A stretch of DNA of 47,921 nucleotides, taken from positions 1 to 47,921 of the forward strand of contig CAZELM010000037.1 in NCBI GenBank assembly GCA_964512995.1, written 5' to 3'. Positions 43,752-47,921 of this stretch are shown piece by piece (within the stretch, counting starts at the first letter, position 1; every line of letters starts with the position of its first letter). The notes under the pieces are model-generated. The model saw only the letters and a list, made by a program, of their open reading frames with translations, was not told the origin of the DNA and searched no databases. This stretch comes from CAZELM01 sp964512995 (GTDB lineage Bacteria; CSSED10-310). The translations under genes were made by a program, and so were the position numbers.

Positions 43752-45275
43752 CTAAAAGAAAAGCACGGTTGTTACGATGAAAAGCGGGATCAGGATACCA
43801 ATAGACCAAAGCATATAGCCAAAAAAGCTGGGCATTTTGATTCGATTCTCCTCAGCAATTGATTTAACCATAAAATTCGGTGCATTTCCAATATAAGTAT
43901 TGGCACCCATAAAAACCGCCCCACACGATACCGCTGTTAGAAGCCGAATAAACTCATCATGGATGAGAGTCGGGGAGAGGTATCCCAGCATGCCCGGGAC
44001 ATCCTGCTCCAGCTTTCCCAGTTTACCCAGAGCGGTATTAAAAAATGTCAAGTAAGTGGGCGCATTATCCAGGAAACTGGATAAGGCTCCTGCGACCCAG
44101 AAATAGTGGGCTGGCGTCTGCATTGCCTGAATCAGAATTCCCAAAGCACCTTTTTCGCCGGCCTGTAAAATCGCCAGAGCCGGAACGATCGTGATGAATA
44201 TACCCGCGAACAGCTTGGCAACTTCGAGAATGGGATACCATGTGAACCCATTCGCGCTCCGGAATTCTTTCTGAGTAAAAATCAGAGACAACCCACCCAT
44301 TGATAAAATGAGAAGATCCCGGAGGCAGTTCTGGAGTTCCATATGGATACCGAACACATTGAATGCAGCCATTTTAACAGATCCACTCATCAGGACTGAA
44401 CCGACGATCCCGGCGAGAAACAGGAGATTGACCAGGCCATCGATGGCCAAGGGCGTATTTGCTCCATCATCGGATGCTTTAACGGATTCTTTTTTATAAA
44501 AATAGCTGTCGATCAGAAAATAAACGATCAGCAGAGCGATGGACATGAAGAGAAATTGCGGGATCAGTTGTAAGGTGGTCCAGAAAAAGGGAACGCCATG
44601 AAGAAATCCCAGGAAGAGGGGTGGATCTCCGAGAGGCGTGAGGCAGCCGCCGATATTCGCCACGAGAAAAATGAAGAAGATGATGGAATGGGTGATATTT
44701 TTCCGGTGTTGATTAGCTCGGATAAGCGGACGAATCATTAACATGGCAGCTCCAGTTGTTCCCACCCAGGAGGCGATGATGGTTCCGATCATCAGCATCG
44801 TTGTATTCACAAGAGGGGTTCCTCGAAGACTGCCTCGCACGACAATACCGCCGGCTGTCGTATAGAGTCCCCAGAGAAGGATGATGAATGGAATATAATC
44901 CACAAGAAGAATATGAAGAAGTGCATGAAAACCGACCGACTTAAAAGCAATGATATAGGGAATTGCCAGCAAGAGCGCCCATAGAGCGGATACTTTTCCG
45001 AAATGGTGATGCCAGAAGGTTGGAGCGATCAATGGAAATATCGCAATGGACAATAAAATCCCAGCAAATGGAATAATGCTCCATACCGGAAGTGTTTCTC
45101 CCAGATTCACATTATGACTGGAATCGGTATGGTGAGATTCGGATTGGATCGATGAATGAGAAGCATTCGAATCATGAACAGGTGCTGAATGGTCTTGAGC
45201 CGATACCATAACCGGAAGAAAGAGCAATATGATCAGAATGAATGCCAATCGATTTTCAGTATTGATGAAGTTCAA
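43752..45275 (-). CDS. NhaD/CitMHS-type sodium:proton antiporter
   Basis: 507 residues with about 12 membrane helices. FFIFLVANIGGCLTPLGDPP is the ion-transporter superfamily hairpin typical of proteins annotated as sodium:proton antiporters; SFLDNAPTYLTFFN and GANTYIGNAPNFMVK belong to the second inverted repeat. The start is probably TTG 45275, five bases after a perfect AAAGGAGG (45281-45288). From there a signal-like segment is followed by a His/Ser-rich extracytoplasmic stretch (about 26-55, seven His), possibly metal binding. The ion specificity is not shown by sequence. A Usp gene follows in the same direction. Confidence 0.85.
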   Translation of the reverse strand: MNFINTENRLAFILIILLFLPVMVSAQDHSAPVHDSNASHSSIQSESHHTDSSHNVNLGETLPVWSIIPFAGILLSIAIFPLIAPTFWHHHFGKVSALWALLLAIPYIIAFKSVGFHALLHILLVDYIPFIILLWGLYTTAGGIVVRGSLRGTPLVNTTMLMIGTIIASWVGTTGAAMLMIRPLIRANQHRKNITHSIIFFIFLVANIGGCLTPLGDPPLFLGFLHGVPFFWTTLQLIPQFLFMSIALLIVYFLIDSYFYKKESVKASDDGANTPLAIDGLVNLLFLAGIVGSVLMSGSVKMAAFNVFGIHMELQNCLRDLLILSMGGLSLIFTQKEFRSANGFTWYPILEVAKLFAGIFITIVPALAILQAGEKGALGILIQAMQTPAHYFWVAGALSSFLDNAPTYLTFFNTALGKLGKLEQDVPGMLGYLSPTLIHDEFIRLLTAVSCGAVFMGANTYIGNAPNFMVKSIAEENRIKMPSFFGYMLWSIGILIPLFIVTTVLFF

Positions 45276-45486
45276 AACAACCTCCTTTGTCAACACGAGC
45301 GATGTATTGGGTGTAAAAGAAATTCGATAGTTCCAGGTCGCCCATAAACGCATCGATGATTTGGAACCGATTTGGATTTTATGGTTGAAAGCATTGGATC
45401 AGAGATCCAAAACTCCGCCTGAAAGTTAGCATTTATTAAATCGGAATGCCATAGTGAATGGGCATGGACGCGAAAATGGTACAGTG
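45276..45486. other. Intergenic region with a perfect palindrome
   Basis: 211 bases (339 if the short frame below is not a gene) between the antiporter and smpB. It contains TTGGATC-AGA-GATCCAA (45394-45410), a perfect seven-base dyad that could be an operator or hairpin for either divergent side. No clear promoter pair found. Confidence 0.4.
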
Positions 45487-45618
45487 ATGACCGATTTTAT
45501 GGCTGTTTCAATCGACACAGTTGAAATTGCCCTTAAAAGAAAGTTTAATATCGATTCACTGAGGGAGATGATTCGGGAAAGTCCGAAAAAACACGACAGG
45601 AGAGACAGGCAAGGATGA
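45487..45618 (+). CDS. Possible 43-residue peptide overlapping smpB
   Basis: ATG 45487 opens a charged, possibly helical peptide (TVEIALKRKFNIDSLREMIR in the centre) that ends in a TGA overlapping the smpB ATG by four bases (ATGA), the coupling arrangement used repeatedly in this genome. There is no clear ribosome site, and I know no family. It may be a chance frame in the smpB leader. Confidence 0.3.
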   Translation: MTDFMAVSIDTVEIALKRKFNIDSLREMIRESPKKHDRRDRQG

Positions 45619-46070
45619 ACGGAAAATTGGTCAGTGAAAATCGGCGTGCACGGCGGGATTATGAGATTGAGGAGACGGTCGAGGCAGGTATCGCACTCCA
45701 GGGAACCGAAGTCAAATCCATGCGCGAAGGAGGTGTGAATCTGAAAGACTCGTATGCACGGTTTGAAAATGGTGAGGCGTGGCTGATCGGCTGTCATATC
45801 GCTCCCTATTCCGCAGGGAACCGTGCAAATCACAGTCCGGAACGCAATCGCAAACTCCTTCTCAAAAAGAGAGAAATCCGGCGATTATTGGGAAAAGTTA
45901 CAGAACGGGGATACACTCTGGTACCACTGAAAATCTATTTCAACACGAAAGGGATTGCGAAAATCCTGCTTGGTCTGGGAAAAGGTCGGGCTGTACATGA
46001 TAAGCGGCAGGTTATCCGTGACAGGGATATCGACCGGGAAGTCCAACGGGAACTGCGGAAATATCGATAA
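45615..46070 (+). CDS. smpB: SsrA-binding protein SmpB
   Basis: 151-residue partner of tmRNA in rescue of stalled ribosomes. Typical features: ENRRARRDYEIEETVEAGIA, LQGTEVKSMREG, LLLKKREIRRL, and the basic C-terminal tail with GKGRAVHDKRQ. ATG 45615 has AAGG close upstream. The tmRNA gene often lies next to smpB; I looked in 46071-46231 and 45354-45614 and did not recognise it. Confidence 0.97.
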   Translation: MNGKLVSENRRARRDYEIEETVEAGIALQGTEVKSMREGGVNLKDSYARFENGEAWLIGCHIAPYSAGNRANHSPERNRKLLLKKREIRRLLGKVTERGYTLVPLKIYFNTKGIAKILLGLGKGRAVHDKRQVIRDRDIDREVQRELRKYR

Positions 46071-46143
46071 CCATCATACAGGGGGTGTTCCTTCTGATAT
46101 TGTCGAACAATCACTGGGGATCCGCTTTCTTTTTGAAGGAATT

Positions 46144-46172
46144 AAAGAAAACCCCCGGGAGTCGACCGGGGG
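46144..46172 (-). terminator. Rho-independent terminator of the VWA gene
   Basis: On the minus strand CCCCCGG and CCGGGGG pair over a seven-base loop and are followed by TTTTCTTT. It lies 60 bases after the stop of the VWA gene. The plus strand has no T run, so it is not a terminator for smpB. Confidence 0.75.
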
Positions 46173-46231
46173 CTGTTCAGAGATTGCTGGAGATCACGAG
46201 GACCGGATAACCAGCGATAAACCAGTTGATT

Positions 46232-47146
46232 TTAGTCCGAAAAACTTGCCAGTGATTCCTGTTTTACAATGACAACTGCATCACGGGTCAAGAAATTCCC
46301 TTGATCATCCTGTACCGTCAGTTCCAATGTATATTCTTGTGAGACAAGATCGAACGGTACATCCATATCCACATAAAAAAACTCCGTGTGTGTATCCATT
46401 GTGCAATCCATTCGCTGATTCCATGGCGTTTGCAGATAGACTTGGCGGAGTGAACGGTTGGGATTGATCCAAATTCGGATGGAATCACCGGTAGATGCGA
46501 AATGGGGCATATAGATTTCAAAATTCAGTTCCTGTGGGGGGTGGTCCGGATAGTTGCTCAGATTAAGCGCTAACATCTTTGCCGTCCGGGAGGTTTTTGG
46601 GAGATCATCAAATTTAATGGAAGTAGCTTTTCCATCCGTCAGTAAAACGATAATAGGTAGTCGATCTGATGGAGTCGTTTCGAAGAGTTGAATGGCTTTT
46701 AAAAAGGGATTTTTCAATTCTGTGCCACCACCAGCTTCGAGTAATGCGATTTTTTCGAGGGCGATGGCGGTATTTGTGGGAGTGATAGGGGTAAGCTGGT
46801 CGAAAACCGATCGGGTCGTGGATTCAAAGAAGATAATTTCGAAACGATCCTGGGGAGTTAATCGGTTGATCATCTCGGTCAATGTAGATTTCAATCGTAC
46901 GATGGGTTCGCCTTGCATGCTTCCGGAAGCATCAGCGAGGATAATGATATCTTTCGGATTTCTGGAGAACTCATCGAGTGTTGATTGTTCTGGAATCAGT
47001 TCCGGACCGGATAGATCGAAGGAGGCAGAGAGGCAGATGGAATGAATGAGGACGAATGTGCTGAGCGTGATGAGCAGGTTGTGGGAGTATTTGGAATAAA
47101 AAGATCGTTTGAGTGTTATGGGCTGAGATAAAAATGAAACATTCAT
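46232..47146 (-). CDS. Exported von Willebrand factor type A domain protein
   Basis: 304 residues. A signal anchor or signal peptide (about 24-42, LLITLSTFVLIHSICLSASF) is followed by a VWA domain (about 60-185) with a full MIDAS motif: DASGS at 72-76, the Thr in GGGTELKNP and the TDG of LLTDGKATS. The rest is a beta-rich domain (about 205-295). Protein binding outside the cytoplasm is expected; partners are unknown. ATG 47146 is preceded by AAGGAGGT (47157-47164), ten bases away. A sigma-54 promoter match ends about 30 bases before the start, giving a leader of about 20 bases. Confidence 0.85.
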   Translation of the reverse strand: MNVSFLSQPITLKRSFYSKYSHNLLITLSTFVLIHSICLSASFDLSGPELIPEQSTLDEFSRNPKDIIILADASGSMQGEPIVRLKSTLTEMINRLTPQDRFEIIFFESTTRSVFDQLTPITPTNTAIALEKIALLEAGGGTELKNPFLKAIQLFETTPSDRLPIIVLLTDGKATSIKFDDLPKTSRTAKMLALNLSNYPDHPPQELNFEIYMPHFASTGDSIRIWINPNRSLRQVYLQTPWNQRMDCTMDTHTEFFYVDMDVPFDLVSQEYTLELTVQDDQGNFLTRDAVVIVKQESLASFSD

Positions 47147-47177
47147 CGGTATGGTGACCTCCTTAAACAGTTACAAA

Positions 47178-47193
47178 TGCAATTTTGATGCCA
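47178..47193 (-). promoter_or_regulatory. Sigma-54 promoter for the VWA gene
   Basis: On the minus strand TGGCATCAAAATTGCA fits TGGCAY-N5-TTGCW with exact GG-N10-GC spacing. The predicted transcript start near 47167 places the AAGGAGGT ribosome site at the very beginning of the message. Confidence 0.75.
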
Positions 47194-47263
47194 TTTTTGA
47201 AAAATGAAAAAAAGCTCACCAATATTTGAGAAAATTGGAAATGGTTAGCTACAAGCGGTGGTG

Positions 47264-47282
47264 ATGACGAACCGATTGTCAT
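47264..47282. promoter_or_regulatory. Candidate enhancer for the VWA sigma-54 promoter
   Basis: ATGAC (47264-47268) and GTCAT (47278-47282) form an inverted pair nine bases apart. The right half is ATTGTCAT, the same octamer as the repeats upstream of the beta-helix sigma-54 promoter. It lies 71-89 bases upstream of the promoter here, in an AT-rich stretch. Confidence 0.3.
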
Positions 47283-47373
47283 ACGATAATGATATTTTAT
47301 CTACAAATATAATATTATATATTAAATATATAGATTTCCGTTAAGATTATTTTTTGAGGGGAGTGGGTATTCG

Positions 47374-47703
47374 CTAATATTCTGCGCTGATCCAATCCCA
47401 GACCCATCGCAGGTAGTCGGGGTCGCCTTGGGTGATGGGGATGGCGATGATTTCGGGGAGTTCGTAGGGGTGTGATTCGCGGAGTTTTTCGATGAGAAGC
47501 TGGAGTTTGGTGTGACCGGTCTTGAAGAGGAGCATGCATTCGGTTTCGTCGCAGAGTTCGCCTTGCCAGGAGTAGATGGAGCGGACGCTGCGGACGATGT
47601 TTACGCAGCGTGCCAGCCGGCTTTCGACGGCGAATTTAGCCAGATTGACGGCTTCGGTTTCCTTTGACACGGTGGTAATGACCAGATAATAATCAGCGTG
47701 CAT
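47374..47703 (-). CDS. cutA: Divalent-cation tolerance protein CutA
   Basis: 109-residue trimeric protein linked to metal tolerance. LARCVNIVRSVRSIYSWQGE, then MLLFKTG, and HPYELPEIIAIPI are the family hallmarks. It has a strong site (TCAGGAGGTTAT) before the ATG. A hairpin CGGCAT-GGG-ATGCCG (47730-47744) lies upstream. The remaining bases to the window end (47745-47921) show nothing I can assign. The gene is separated from the VWA gene by a 227-base AT-rich gap. Confidence 0.95.
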   Translation of the reverse strand: MHADYYLVITTVSKETEAVNLAKFAVESRLARCVNIVRSVRSIYSWQGELCDETECMLLFKTGHTKLQLLIEKLRESHPYELPEIIAIPITQGDPDYLRWVWDWISAEY

Positions 47704-47921
47704 ATAACCTCCTGATTGAAATGGGCTTGCGGCATGGGATGCCGGAAGCTGGGGATTATAATATGATAGTAGCGGTGATCGAGCGATGAGGCAAGTGGAA
47801 ATGAAAAAGGATTTCTCTGACGGGGAGAGTGTGTAAGCGGGCGAATTGTTTACGATCAGGGAATAGGGCTGTTGATTCTCAGATTATTTGGGATGAAATT
47901 TTCTAATTAATTGGCAATAGA

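Noticed and set aside
46071..46231. tmRNA gene next to smpB
   Set aside because: No alanine-tRNA-like ends or tag sequence recognised; the only structure is the terminator at 46144-46172.

Overview
The window looks like a chromosomal segment of an uncultured diderm (Gram-negative-type) bacterium. Outer-membrane biology is shown by an LptE-type lipoprotein next to leuS, a SurA/PrsA-type parvulin with a signal peptide, a full-length DsbD, an ABC exporter for surface glycan, and secreted beta-helix and cohesin/dockerin proteins with Thr-Pro linkers. Such linkers and dockerin/cohesin proteins are common in several candidate phyla, but I cannot name the phylum from sequence alone. TGA is used as a normal stop throughout, so the code is standard. 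I see no tRNA, rRNA, CRISPR array, transposase or prophage.

Layout. 1-500: palindromic REP/MITE-like repeats. 507-3188: cupin, mannose-1-phosphate guanylyltransferase and periplasmic parvulin, meeting a convergent DUF1573 gene. 4549-8887: DsbD, thioredoxin and a DUF4388-DnaJ-TPR protein. 8978-11062 (-): an EF-G-2-type GTPase. 11309-23594: a long run of plus-strand genes (dtd, DUF362 ferredoxin protein, xseA, xseB, AglD-like flippase, leuS, lptE, then an O-antigen type ABC exporter with methyltransferase, 83-residue protein and glycosyltransferase), many overlapping by 1-20 nt. 23603-27584: two extracellular proteins, a beta-helix protein and a dockerin-cohesin-cohesin-dockerin protein interrupted by one in-frame TGA. 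27598-30826: GNAT, methyltransferase and B12-binding radical SAM. 31148-35395 (-): four-gene surface-modification operon (small membrane protein, NoeA-like methyltransferase, membrane sulfatase-family protein, SGNH hydrolase). 35489-41474 (-): NtrC-family sigma-54 activator and an unusually long NtrY-like histidine kinase. 41734-41907: a 57-residue gene. 41992-47703: pgk, usp, NhaD-like antiporter, smpB, VWA protein and cutA.

The main result of the hunt is three matches to the 16-base sigma-54 promoter (TGGCAY-N5-TTGCW, exact GG-N10-GC spacing). One precedes the 57-residue gene divergent from the NtrY/NtrX-like pair, one precedes the beta-helix protein, and one precedes the VWA protein. Candidate enhancer motifs lie about 80-150 bp upstream of each. 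My reading, which is inference, is a local sigma-54 regulon of cell-surface and secreted proteins governed by the two-component system encoded here. The 57-residue protein divergent from the kinase would be its nearest target.
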